This document shows, one piece after another, positions 1 to 7,083 of a DNA stretch of 64,000 nucleotides. This DNA is from a bacterium. Lineage in GTDB: Bacteria > Desulfobacterota > Desulfocorpusculales > Desulfocorpusculum. The notes beneath the pieces are model-generated. The model did not search any database and was not told where the DNA came from. It saw only the letters and a list, made by a program, of their open reading frames with translations. Where the stretch lies: positions 1 to 64,000 of the forward strand of contig JBBFLE010000012.1 in assembly GCA_037481695.1 (NCBI GenBank), given 5' to 3'. A program made the translations under genes and the position numbers. The stretch's first letter is position 1. Each line of letters begins with the position of its first letter.

Positions 1-230
1 CTGTGGACATACTGGCGGAATCCACCCAGATCCACCGATTCGCCACCCACATTGGTGCGATGAACATCCAGATCGCCCGTCTCCTGCGCATGACGGGCGA
101 GAATCATGCTGTGCACCACGCTCGATTTTCCGGAACTGTTCGCACCATAGATCAAGGTCAAGGGACGGACGGGAATTCGCTGCGATTCTGCAAAGGCCTT
201 GAAATTTCCAATTCGTAAGGCGGTCAGCAT
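1..230 (-). CDS. AAA-family ATPase, N-terminal part (runs off left edge)
   Basis: The minus-strand frame opens at ATG 230 after an AGAGGT ribosome site and stays open to the window edge, 76 codons. It begins MLTALRIGNFKAFAES, continues through LTLIYGANSSGKSS (a Walker A P-loop of the SMC/OLD/RecF type), and then a stretch rich in Gly and His. This start, a short beta strand followed by 'NFKAF' and 'GxNSSGKSS', is typical of DUF3696/OLD-like ATPases found as the last gene of type I restriction operons. The C-terminal part is not in the window, so the effector domain (for example TOPRIM) is unknown. It lies just downstream of the rhuM-like gene on the same strand, separated by repeat copy A, and probably belongs to the same operon. 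Confidence 0.75.
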   Translation of the reverse strand, partial: MLTALRIGNFKAFAESQRIPVRPLTLIYGANSSGKSSVVHSMILARHAQETGDLDVHRTNVGGESVDLGGFRQYVH

Positions 231-244
231 GGGTACCTCTTTTT

Positions 245-323
245 AACCACGGAACACACGGAACACACGGAAATAATTTCTATTTTAGATTTTTCTTCCG
301 TGTTTTCCGTGTGTTCCGTGGTT
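245..323. repeat. Palindromic repeat, copy A (CCACGGAACACACGGAA family)
   Basis: Two inverted 28-bp arms (245-272 and 296-323) surround a 23-bp AT-rich centre. Each arm differs by one base from the perfect arms at 6639-6666 and 7056-7083. The copy starts between the partial ATPase gene and the rhuM-like gene and extends into the latter: the right arm plus centre encode its last residues (KPRNTRKTRKKNLK) and stop codon. Confidence 0.9.
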
Positions 324-1341
324 TCATGTTTTCCAGTTTTTTCACTTCCTTCACCGCTTCGATAAAATGGCGCTCTACCGGCGAAGGCTCTTCCAATACC
401 CGTTTGCGGAATTTTTCATATTCAATCCGTGCCTTCTCAATGGCCTCTTCATGGCCGATCCTGCCTGCATGGGTGAGGATGTCCCGTTCGCTGACCTTCA
501 GAAACTCATCCAGCTTGGCGATCCAGTCTTTCATGTACATGGGTTTGCGGCTCAAGGCCTGAAGCTCGGCAAAATCAAGATACATGGTCACAATCCGGTT
601 AAGGGTGTCCAGTTCCTCGGCGGAGAGATAATTCTTGGCAATCTCAATATCCTCCTGGGTTGGCCGGGCGCCGGTCCAGGAGGTCAGCCCCATATAGGGC
701 TTATCAGCATCGGCACGCCCGGCGATGATCTCGGCGGCGGTGTGGCCGTGGGCTGCCCAGTGCATCTTGTTCTGGACGATCTGAAAGAATCGGCGGGACA
801 TCTCCGTGTTCGGGTCGTAGTCAATGCTCGTGGCGTAAATATCCAGCACCTTGCGCCAGAAGACCTTTTCCGATGCCCGGATATCCCGAATGCGGGCGAG
901 CAGTTCATCGAAATAGTTGCCGCCGCCCGACTGTTTGAGCCGCTCGTCGTCGAGTGTAAATCCCTTGACGATATACTCCCGCAGCCGCTGGGTGGCCCAG
1001 ATGCGGAACTGGGTGCCGCGATGGGATTTGACCCGATAACCAACCGAAATAATGACATCCAGATTATAGAAATCTACCTCCCTTGATACCTGCCGGGAAC
1101 CCTCGGTTTGAACTATCCGGAATTTCCGGATGGTTGCCTCCGGTGAAAGTTCCCCCTCCTCGTAAATGTTGCGGATATGTTCATTGATGGTCCGCACATC
1201 CTTCTGGAACAATTCTGCAATGAGCTTTTGGGTCAACCATACCGTTTCATCCTCCAGCCGGACCTGGATACGGGTGCGGCCATCCTCGGTCTGGTAGATG
1301 AGGAGCTCGGAGCGGGATGGTTTGGTGGGGAGATGGGTCAT
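280..1341 (-). CDS. RhuM-family protein (virulence RhuM-like)
   Basis: A 353-residue protein of the RhuM family, which is often found in restriction-modification and other defence operons; its biochemical role is not established. The N-terminal third has ELLIYQTEDGRTRIQVRLED followed by a DNA-binding-like segment (VWLTQKLIAELFQKDVRTINEHIRNIYEEGEL) and the family's characteristic VDFYNLDVIISVGYRVKSHRGTQFR-type region near residues 90-115. The rest is helical and rich in charge. The start overlaps the stop of the DUF3644 gene by 4 bases (ATGA), so the two are probably translationally coupled. The last 14 residues (KPRNTRKTRKKNLK) and the stop come from palindromic repeat copy A, so the native C-terminus has been replaced or extended. 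Confidence 0.85.
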   Translation of the reverse strand: MTHLPTKPSRSELLIYQTEDGRTRIQVRLEDETVWLTQKLIAELFQKDVRTINEHIRNIYEEGELSPEATIRKFRIVQTEGSRQVSREVDFYNLDVIISVGYRVKSHRGTQFRIWATQRLREYIVKGFTLDDERLKQSGGGNYFDELLARIRDIRASEKVFWRKVLDIYATSIDYDPNTEMSRRFFQIVQNKMHWAAHGHTAAEIIAGRADADKPYMGLTSWTGARPTQEDIEIAKNYLSAEELDTLNRIVTMYLDFAELQALSRKPMYMKDWIAKLDEFLKVSERDILTHAGRIGHEEAIEKARIEYEKFRKRVLEEPSPVERHFIEAVKEVKKLENMKPRNTRKTRKKNLK

Positions 1342-2360
1342 GCCTTCTTCCTCCGCGCTCTTGCCCGCATGTGTTCTTTATAAGCCGAGACAGCCGCATC
1401 AACCTGCTTCTTGGATAACCGGCGAATGATCGCAATGACTTCACGGGAATATTTGGTCAAAACTCCCTCTTCTGATATCCAGCATAGATGAGATTTTTCT
1501 TTGATTTTGTTGTGCCAAATGACGGCTTCAAAGGTGTGGGAGGTGAACTTACGGCCATGGAGTTCGGTGATCTCTTCGAGAATTTCCTTGCGCCGAACCC
1601 AGTTTGGATCGTTCGGGTCGAACCGTTTCTCAATGACCAAAGGACCGCTTCCTTGGCCTCCGCTACTGGCTTGAACGCCAGCGACCACGTCCGCGTGTTC
1701 CACTTTCTTCACCGACTCCAGTTTCACGCGGAATACGGTCATAAGGCGACCGGTATCCGAGCCCTGCGATTCAACCTCCTTCAATGCAGACGCGAGTTCC
1801 GTAAGAAATTGAGTTACAGGCGCGCTGGCGGCTGTCTTTCGTGATGAATCGTCCGACAAGTAGGTAATGGGGTCCACCGGACAGTGCAACCCAAGGGGCA
1901 TCAAACTCCAGGTAATTTCTTCCTCAATATGGACTCCAAACGCTTCAGCCAAAAGGTCACGGAAATTCACGATGCTCGTCTGGGCAAGGGAATAAATGAT
2001 AGACCCGAAATTCTTTGCATTGTAAAAGTGAACGGCATTGTTCCTGTATGTATTCAGCATTTCCAAATTTCTTCGCACCGGAAACGCCGGAAGATTGTTC
2101 GGGAAAAACTTCTCGGCGCGGGAAAAGGCATCTTGCAATGTGAATGTCTTGTATGCCTCACCTCGGCGTTTCTTGTAATATATGGACTTGCGGTTTTTCG
2201 AGAGCAAAGCCTTGAGAATGAGTTCCCAAGCGTTGATCAGGAGAATTGAAAAGCACTCGTCTCGGTATTGAAAGCGTGGCTTGTTGTAAATTTCGATAGC
2301 CGCCAACATCGCCGCCTGAGCATTCTGAAGCAGATTTCTATATGAACCGAAATAGTTCAT
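1338..2360 (-). CDS. DUF3644 domain protein
   Basis: A 340-residue protein. Residues 14-45 (AQAAMLAAIEIYNKPRFQYR, then FSILLINAWELILKALL) match the N-terminal signature of DUF3644, a family that recurs in type I restriction operons and other defence loci and has no assigned activity. The C-terminal half includes RKFTSHTFEAVIWHNKIKEKSHLCW, which resembles a small DNA-binding or recognition segment; that reading is inference. It overlaps hsdS by 4 bases upstream and the rhuM-like gene by 4 bases downstream. The gene is visibly more AT-rich than the housekeeping part of the window. Confidence 0.8.
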   Translation of the reverse strand: MNYFGSYRNLLQNAQAAMLAAIEIYNKPRFQYRDECFSILLINAWELILKALLSKNRKSIYYKKRRGEAYKTFTLQDAFSRAEKFFPNNLPAFPVRRNLEMLNTYRNNAVHFYNAKNFGSIIYSLAQTSIVNFRDLLAEAFGVHIEEEITWSLMPLGLHCPVDPITYLSDDSSRKTAASAPVTQFLTELASALKEVESQGSDTGRLMTVFRVKLESVKKVEHADVVAGVQASSGGQGSGPLVIEKRFDPNDPNWVRRKEILEEITELHGRKFTSHTFEAVIWHNKIKEKSHLCWISEEGVLTKYSREVIAIIRRLSKKQVDAAVSAYKEHMRARARRKKA

Positions 2361-3625
2361 ATCTCCTTAGCTCCCTCTGTTCTCAATGCCCTGGCTTGCT
2401 GTTCCATCTCCTGCAGGAGTTCCTTCATATGCGCCTCGCGCCATTTTGCCGTGAGGTCACCGGTAAAGGCGCGGTGAAGCAAGACGGCAAAGGTTTGGTC
2501 GAGGGTTTCTCCTGAGCGTACCCGCTGTGCCCTCAGAGACAAGAGGTTTTGGAATGCTTTCGTGAACACTTGAAGCGGTTTCTCGTCCGGCAACGGAATG
2601 CGAAGGGCTGCAAGTGAAGATTGAGCCACGGTTGACTGGTTGACCCACCTTTTTGCAATAGAAGGGAAGAACCTCTTCGACCATAGCAGATGGAGGAAAC
2701 TGGCAAGGTACTCTGGGGTAATTCGCGAGTCAAATACACGAAGACGGATTAGATGATTGCTGAACAGGTAGGTTCGTTCATCTGGAGGTAAGAACAGACA
2801 GGTCTTGCCGATCTTGTCTTCGCTGTTAGTGCCCATGAAAAGCACGTCTCTCTTTATTAGTCGATATCGTTCCGAATCGCGGTCGAGCGGGACTGTCCGG
2901 ACAAGTTCCAGATTGAGCACGCCTGAATCGTCGATGTTGTTCATGCGGAGGTGCGGAACGCCATCCTCCACGTCCTTTTCGCCACAGGCAAATCCGTTCT
3001 GCAGGTCTACTTCAAGTTCAGAAAGAGGGACACCCTCACCAGAATTTATCAGTGTTAGAGGATCACCGAACATTTTGTAGAAGAGCGCGGGGAGGATGCG
3101 GGCGGCTTTGGCATCGGCCTCGGCGCGCTTCTTATGTAACGCATCAGCCTGATCGAGTATTTCGACAATACGCCGTTGCTCCGAAGGAGGGGCTAAAGGT
3201 ATAGGAAGAATCTCGATATCTTTTCGCGTAATACCCTTTATTGTCGCGCCACGTTGGGCTGCCAAAATAATGGCCATTTTATTTCGAATAGCGGATAGTA
3301 CATATTTTGCAGACAATCCAGATTTGGGCACTATTCCAGTAATATCTTGACTAATTGCTACATCAGCAGGAGCTATTGCAATCTTTCCAACTCCTGTCCG
3401 AGTTACCATTAGGATTGAACCTTTAGGGACAATATTGGTTGCGCTGTTGTTCACTGCGCTCTTATTTATGTATCTTCGGCCAATAGCGACCTCTCCATCT
3501 AGAAAATCAGCGCCGGTTATCCATGGGATATCCCCCTGCCAATATTCCTCTATCTTAGTAGAGGGGGTGCCACCGCTTATAAATCGTTCCGTAAGGTGAG
3601 AAAGTCGATATTCAGGCCACCTCAT
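2357..3625 (-). CDS. hsdS: Type I restriction enzyme specificity subunit (HsdS)
   Basis: A 422-residue S subunit with the usual two target-recognition domains. TRD1 starts at the N-terminus (FISGGTPSTKIEEYWQGDIPWIT) and closes with the family phrase IPLAPPSEQRRIVEILDQADAL near residue 150, which begins the first long spacer helix. TRD2 follows (LSELEVDLQNGFACGEKD to LRIPLPDEKPLQVF) and is closed by a second coiled segment at the C-terminus. The subunit directs HsdM methylation and HsdR cleavage to a bipartite target that cannot be predicted from sequence by eye. It sits between the DUF1016 gene and DUF3644, overlapping the latter by 4 bases. AT content in TRD1 is higher than in its neighbours, as expected for exchangeable specificity modules. 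Confidence 0.93.
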   Translation of the reverse strand: MRWPEYRLSHLTERFISGGTPSTKIEEYWQGDIPWITGADFLDGEVAIGRRYINKSAVNNSATNIVPKGSILMVTRTGVGKIAIAPADVAISQDITGIVPKSGLSAKYVLSAIRNKMAIILAAQRGATIKGITRKDIEILPIPLAPPSEQRRIVEILDQADALHKKRAEADAKAARILPALFYKMFGDPLTLINSGEGVPLSELEVDLQNGFACGEKDVEDGVPHLRMNNIDDSGVLNLELVRTVPLDRDSERYRLIKRDVLFMGTNSEDKIGKTCLFLPPDERTYLFSNHLIRLRVFDSRITPEYLASFLHLLWSKRFFPSIAKRWVNQSTVAQSSLAALRIPLPDEKPLQVFTKAFQNLLSLRAQRVRSGETLDQTFAVLLHRAFTGDLTAKWREAHMKELLQEMEQQARALRTEGAKEI

Positions 3626-3672
3626 TTCCCTGCCTCCACTTTCCGAAGCAGCGTTTCCATTTCAGATTGTCG

Positions 3673-3721
3673 ATTTATGATTGAAGGTCTTAGGTTTAGA
3701 GGCCGATTTTCAATCATCAAT
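3673..3721. repeat. Imperfect inverted repeat between hsdS and the DUF1016 gene
   Basis: ATTTATGATTGAA (3673-3685) pairs with TTCAATCATCAAT (3709-3721), 12 of 13 bases matching, inside the 105-bp spacer between hsdS and the upstream nuclease gene. Related ATTGATGAT strings occur in the hsdR upstream spacer at 9373-9400, so this may be a second small repeat family of the island. Confidence 0.6.
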
Positions 3722-3730
3722 CTAAAATCA

Positions 3731-4918
3731 TCACTCATCGATCTTCCCTTTCCCTGTTCTCCTTGGTTTCTTCTTCTTCTTTTCGTCTCCCAGCACCCCG
3801 CTCAGTTCGGCCTCGATCTCTTCCACACTGGGCAGGCTGGACTTGAATTCCTTGGGCAGGGCGCGGGTCAGTTGGTAAGTCGAGATGCCGATGGGCTTGT
3901 CTATGCCCGCAAAGCTGTATTCCGCGAGCAATCGGTCACGGCTTTGGCAGAGAATCAAACCGATGGTCGGCTGGTCGGTGGGGTGTTTGAGCCGGTCGTT
4001 GACGACGCTGCAATAAAAGTTCAGCTTGCCGGCATATTCGGGTTTGAATTTTCCCTTTTTGAGATCGATAACAATAAATGCGCGCAAGCGCAGGTGATAA
4101 AAGAGCAGATCAATGTAGAAATCTTCATCCCCCACCTCGATTCGATACTGACGACCGACAAAGGCAAATCCCTGACCAAGCTCGATCAGAAATTTCTCCA
4201 GATGGCGGACAAGCTCTGTTTCCAGTTCTCTTTCCTGAAACGGTTCGGTCAGCGTCAGAAAATCGAAGATATACGGATCCTTGAGCGTCTGTTGAACAAG
4301 GTCGGACTGATGCGGCGGAAGAGTAACGGCGAAATTGGAGGTCAGTTTGCCGTGTCGGGTATGGGCCTGCATGTCTATCTGCAAGGCCAGAATATTCCGG
4401 CTCCAGCCGTTGGCAAGCGCTTGCTCCATATACCAGCACCGGGTATTGAGATCCGGCACTTTGTCCATGAGAATAACATGATGTGCCCAGGGAACGAACC
4501 AGAGCAGGGAACCGGTTAATTGTGCCACCGGCAGTGGCACTGTTGCGGATGGGTCTGTTTGTGCATCGGCCTGCGGCAAAGCCGGAGCTGACGGCAATTG
4601 TGCCACAACCTGTGGCACAATTGCGCTTGGATCGGGATAATCACGATAAAAGGCCAGCATCCTCTTGATATTTCGTTCGGAAAATCCTTTGAGTTCGGGC
4701 AGCTCATTCTTCAGCCCCGCAGCCAGTCGCGGTATGACCGCAGCACCCCATCCTTCACGCTTTTGGCGTTGGTGAATGATTCGGCCGACATCCCAATAAA
4801 GCTGGACCAGCTCGGAATTGACCACTGCCATGGTCCGCACCTGTGATGCTTGAATGCGGGCCTTGATTTCGGCAAACAATAGGGCAAATTCCGTGCGATC
4901 TGTACCGCGACCGCTCAT
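3731..4918 (-). CDS. DUF1016 / YhcG-type PD-(D/E)XK nuclease
   Basis: A 395-residue protein with the two parts typical of the YhcG family: an N-terminal DUF1016 helical domain (MAVVNSELVQLYWDVGRII near residue 30, then LKGFSERNIKRMLAFYRDYPD) and a C-terminal PD-(D/E)XK nuclease domain. The nuclease core is visible as GFAFVGRQYRIEVGDEDFYID, LLFYHLRLRAFIVIDLKKG and FKPEYAGKLNFY, supplying the acidic and D-x-K active-site residues. Such proteins are common cargo of type I restriction operons. The start overlaps the hsdM stop by 4 bases. Unusually, the linker between the domains carries two copies of a decapeptide of the form A(I/T)VPxxVAQL, each encoded by a DNA palindrome (see the repeats inside this gene). 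The lysine-rich C-terminus is low complexity. Confidence 0.88.
   Translation of the reverse strand: MSGRGTDRTEFALLFAEIKARIQASQVRTMAVVNSELVQLYWDVGRIIHQRQKREGWGAAVIPRLAAGLKNELPELKGFSERNIKRMLAFYRDYPDPSAIVPQVVAQLPSAPALPQADAQTDPSATVPLPVAQLTGSLLWFVPWAHHVILMDKVPDLNTRCWYMEQALANGWSRNILALQIDMQAHTRHGKLTSNFAVTLPPHQSDLVQQTLKDPYIFDFLTLTEPFQERELETELVRHLEKFLIELGQGFAFVGRQYRIEVGDEDFYIDLLFYHLRLRAFIVIDLKKGKFKPEYAGKLNFYCSVVNDRLKHPTDQPTIGLILCQSRDRLLAEYSFAGIDKPIGISTYQLTRALPKEFKSSLPSVEEIEAELSGVLGDEKKKKKPRRTGKGKIDE
4518..4544. repeat. In-gene palindrome, degenerate copy, encoding ATVPLPVAQL
   Basis: AATTGTGCCAC (4518-4528) and GTGGCACTGTT (4534-4544) form an 11-bp inverted repeat with two mismatches around a 5-base loop, in frame within the DUF1016 gene. 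Confidence 0.75.
4594..4622. repeat. In-gene perfect palindrome encoding AIVPQVVAQL
   Basis: CAATTGTGCCACA (4594-4606) and TGTGGCACAATTG (4610-4622) are perfect inverted repeats around a 3-base loop. It lies in frame in the DUF1016 gene, about 78 bp from the degenerate copy at 4518-4544. Together they duplicate a VPxxVAQ peptide in the interdomain linker. Confidence 0.85.
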
Positions 4919-6624
4919 CCTTCTCTCTCTATTTCCTTGAGCAATTTCTCCAAGCCTTCTGCGATTTCCCTCTCGATGGCGAGCGTTTCCCGGATGAGTT
5001 GCGCCGGGTCCTCATCCGGCGCCTTTTCGGCGATCTGCGGCTTGTAGCGGCCGGCCGCAAGATTGTAATCGTTTTCCGCAACGGTCTTGATGGTTGCCCA
5101 CCAGCAGCGCGGCTCCTCGCTTCCAGCAGGCAGGAGCGTTCCGGCTTCGACACCCGGCGGATTCGAGAACTTCGATTCCTTGTAGGTCTTCCACTTCTCG
5201 AGCAGGTCAGGAATGTCGTTACGTTCGGGGGTTTCAGGTCTGCCGCCGCCGGAAATCTTGTCAGGGTCGAAGCCGTCCGCACGCACCTCGTAGAACCATA
5301 TCTTTTTTTCAGACCACGGAATACACGGACCACACTGAATTTCTTTTTTTCTTTTTTCCGTGTATTCCGTGTGTTCCGTGGTTTTTGGTTTTCTAAATAC
5401 AAGCACGCCGGTCTTTACGCCCGCGTAGGGTTTGAATACTCCAGCGGGCAGGGAAACTACGGCCAGCAGATCGAAATCCTCGACCAGCTTGCGCCTGAGT
5501 TCCACATGCGCCGAGGTCGAACCGAAAAGCAGCCCCTCGGGCACAACGACGGCACACTGGCCGCCCGGAGCAAGGGCCTCCATCATCACGCCCAGGAAAA
5601 GCAGCTCGCTCTTCTTTGAGTTGGTGGGAAGGTCCTTGCGGATGGATTCCTTGGGGAGAACACCGGCAAAGGGCGGATTGGAAAGGATCACCTTGTAGCG
5701 GCGGTTCAGGTCGTCTTCGGTGAGGCCGCCCATATCGGAAAGCGTATTGGCGCGCTTGACATTGGCCTGACGGATGCCGTGCAGCACCAGATTCATCATG
5801 GCGATGCGCATCATCTGGCGCGATACATCGATACCGTAGATAGAGCGCTCCAAGAGAGTCCAATCGGGGATCTTCTCCCCTGGACCCTTTCGGTAGGTTT
5901 GCAAACTCGGGATTTCCTTCTTGGCCTCTTCGATGGATTGGCCACGCTTTTCCAGCCACTCCTCACCGTAGATGGGCACTTCCTGAGGTTCGGTCGAGTA
6001 TCTGGCCAGGATGTACTCGACGGCGTCGATGAGGAAGCCGCCGGTACCGCAAGCCGGGTCATAGATCGTATCCCCAAGATCGGGGTCCAGCATCTCGACC
6101 ATCATGGTTCTTATCTGTCGTGGCGTCCGGAATTGGCCGTTGAGGGCGGACTGTCCCAGGTGGGTCAGCATGTACTCGAAGATGTCGCCCTTCACATCGG
6201 TGCCGAGCTTGGCGAAGTCGATGCCGTCGATCTCGTCCACCACTTGCTTGAGCACGTTGGGGTCAACAATCTCGAGCACGGCGTCGCGGAAGTACTCGGC
6301 GATTTGCGGCTCTTCCTTTACCAGCGAAGCCATATAGGGAAAAACGTGATCGCGCACGAAGTCACGCAGGTCCGTGCCGCTCTTGAAACGCCACTTGGAC
6401 CAGCGGAAACGTTCGGCCTGTTTGGGGAAGAGCAGGGTGCCGTTGCCGTTTGTCTGTTTTCCCAGAAGCCGGGCCTTGAGTTCGCGGCTGGATTCCTCCT
6501 CGTCGAGCAGCTTGAGGTAGATGAGATAGGAAATCTGTTCGATATAGGTGACCGGATTGGTCACCCCGCCTGCCCAGAGGATGTCGGTGATCCGGTTCAA
6601 CTTTCTGCGAAGGTCTTGGTTCAT
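4915..6624 (-). CDS. hsdM: Type I restriction-modification methyltransferase subunit (HsdM)
   Basis: A 569-residue N6-adenine methyltransferase of the type I M-subunit family. The N-terminal helical HsdM_N domain (ILWAGGVTNPVTYIEQISYLIYLKLLDE) precedes the catalytic domain, which shows the SAM-binding motif DPACGTGGFL near residue 190 and the catalytic NPPF (SNPPFAGVLP) near residue 320. It methylates the recognition sequence together with HsdS. Residues about 415-438 are not native to the family: they are encoded by palindromic repeat copy B, inserted in frame between the conserved strands GVLVFRKP and IWFYEVRADGFDPDKISGGG. The stop overlaps the DUF1016 gene start by 4 bases. An AAGGGGA ribosome site precedes ATG 6624, just after the left arm of the GxxExxY cassette. 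Whether the enzyme tolerates the insertion is unknown, but the reading frame is intact. Confidence 0.95.
   Translation of the reverse strand: MNQDLRRKLNRITDILWAGGVTNPVTYIEQISYLIYLKLLDEEESSRELKARLLGKQTNGNGTLLFPKQAERFRWSKWRFKSGTDLRDFVRDHVFPYMASLVKEEPQIAEYFRDAVLEIVDPNVLKQVVDEIDGIDFAKLGTDVKGDIFEYMLTHLGQSALNGQFRTPRQIRTMMVEMLDPDLGDTIYDPACGTGGFLIDAVEYILARYSTEPQEVPIYGEEWLEKRGQSIEEAKKEIPSLQTYRKGPGEKIPDWTLLERSIYGIDVSRQMMRIAMMNLVLHGIRQANVKRANTLSDMGGLTEDDLNRRYKVILSNPPFAGVLPKESIRKDLPTNSKKSELLFLGVMMEALAPGGQCAVVVPEGLLFGSTSAHVELRRKLVEDFDLLAVVSLPAGVFKPYAGVKTGVLVFRKPKTTEHTEYTEKRKKEIQCGPCIPWSEKKIWFYEVRADGFDPDKISGGGRPETPERNDIPDLLEKWKTYKESKFSNPPGVEAGTLLPAGSEEPRCWWATIKTVAENDYNLAAGRYKPQIAEKAPDEDPAQLIRETLAIEREIAEGLEKLLKEIEREG
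5312..5383. repeat. Palindromic repeat, copy B, in frame inside hsdM
   Basis: A 72-bp copy, exactly 24 codons. Its right arm (5356-5383) is identical over 28 bases to the arm at 7056-7083; its left arm (5312-5339) matches at 23 of 28 positions. It is translated in the hsdM frame as TTEHTEYTEK followed by a basic run and a Cys/Pro-containing tail. The frame used differs from that used in copy A. Confidence 0.92.
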
Positions 6625-6638
6625 TTATTATCCCCTTT

Positions 6639-7083
6639 AACCACGGAACACACGGAATACACGGAAGGAGTCATAAAACAATCCTTTCAATTTGGGCTTT
6701 CGGATAATGGCCGAAATTCACCAAAAACCCCAGCTCATAACCCGTGGCTTTCAAGTAATTATGGACCTGAGCACGGTGTTCATCCGATAATTCCTTTACA
6801 GCCTTGATTTCCAAAATAATCTTTCCAAAGCATACGAAATCGGGCCTGTAGGTTTGATTGAGTTTTTCGTTCTTGTAGTGCAGGATCAATTCTGCTTGAG
6901 AAATAAATGGAATCCCGGCGCGCTTAAGCTCCCTTTCCATGCATTCCTGATATACTGCTTCCAAAAATCCACATCCCATCTCCCGGTAAACCTCAAAGAC
7001 AGCCCCTCGTATTTGGTAACTCTCTTCTTCAAACCGGATTTTGCTCATTGTTCTTTTCCGTGTATTCCGTGTGTTCCGTGGTT
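6639..7083. mobile_element. GxxExxY gene flanked by perfect 28-bp inverted repeats
   Basis: The arms at 6639-6666 and 7056-7083 are exact reverse complements over 28 bases and enclose only the 125-codon GxxExxY gene. The right arm abuts the hsdR stop codon and the left arm ends 15 bases before hsdM. The same arms occur without the gene as copies A and B. The arrangement resembles a transposon-like unit with its short non-coding derivatives, but no transposase or target-site duplication has been identified. Confidence 0.65.
6671..7048 (-). CDS. GxxExxY protein (PD-(D/E)XK_3-like small nuclease family)
   Basis: A 125-residue protein with the signature GFLEAVY (residues 27-33; GxxExxY) and a PD-(D/E)XK-like core, RPDFVCFGKIILEIKAVKEL, with the D and E-x-K residues in place around residues 69-80. 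The family is annotated as a putative nuclease and is often found next to CCACGGAA-type repeats in environmental genomes; that statement is from memory. No enzymatic function is established. Here it sits between hsdR and hsdM, an unusual position, and is the only gene between two perfect inverted repeats. It may act on those repeats, much as RAYT proteins act on REP elements; this is inference. Confidence 0.88.
   Translation of the reverse strand: MSKIRFEEESYQIRGAVFEVYREMGCGFLEAVYQECMERELKRAGIPFISQAELILHYKNEKLNQTYRPDFVCFGKIILEIKAVKELSDEHRAQVHNYLKATGYELGFLVNFGHYPKAQIERIVL

Noticed and set aside
245-7083. CRISPR array formed by the CCACGGAACACACGG repeats
   Set aside because: Copies are palindromic, irregularly spaced by kilobases, partly inside genes, and there are no spacer-sized intervals.
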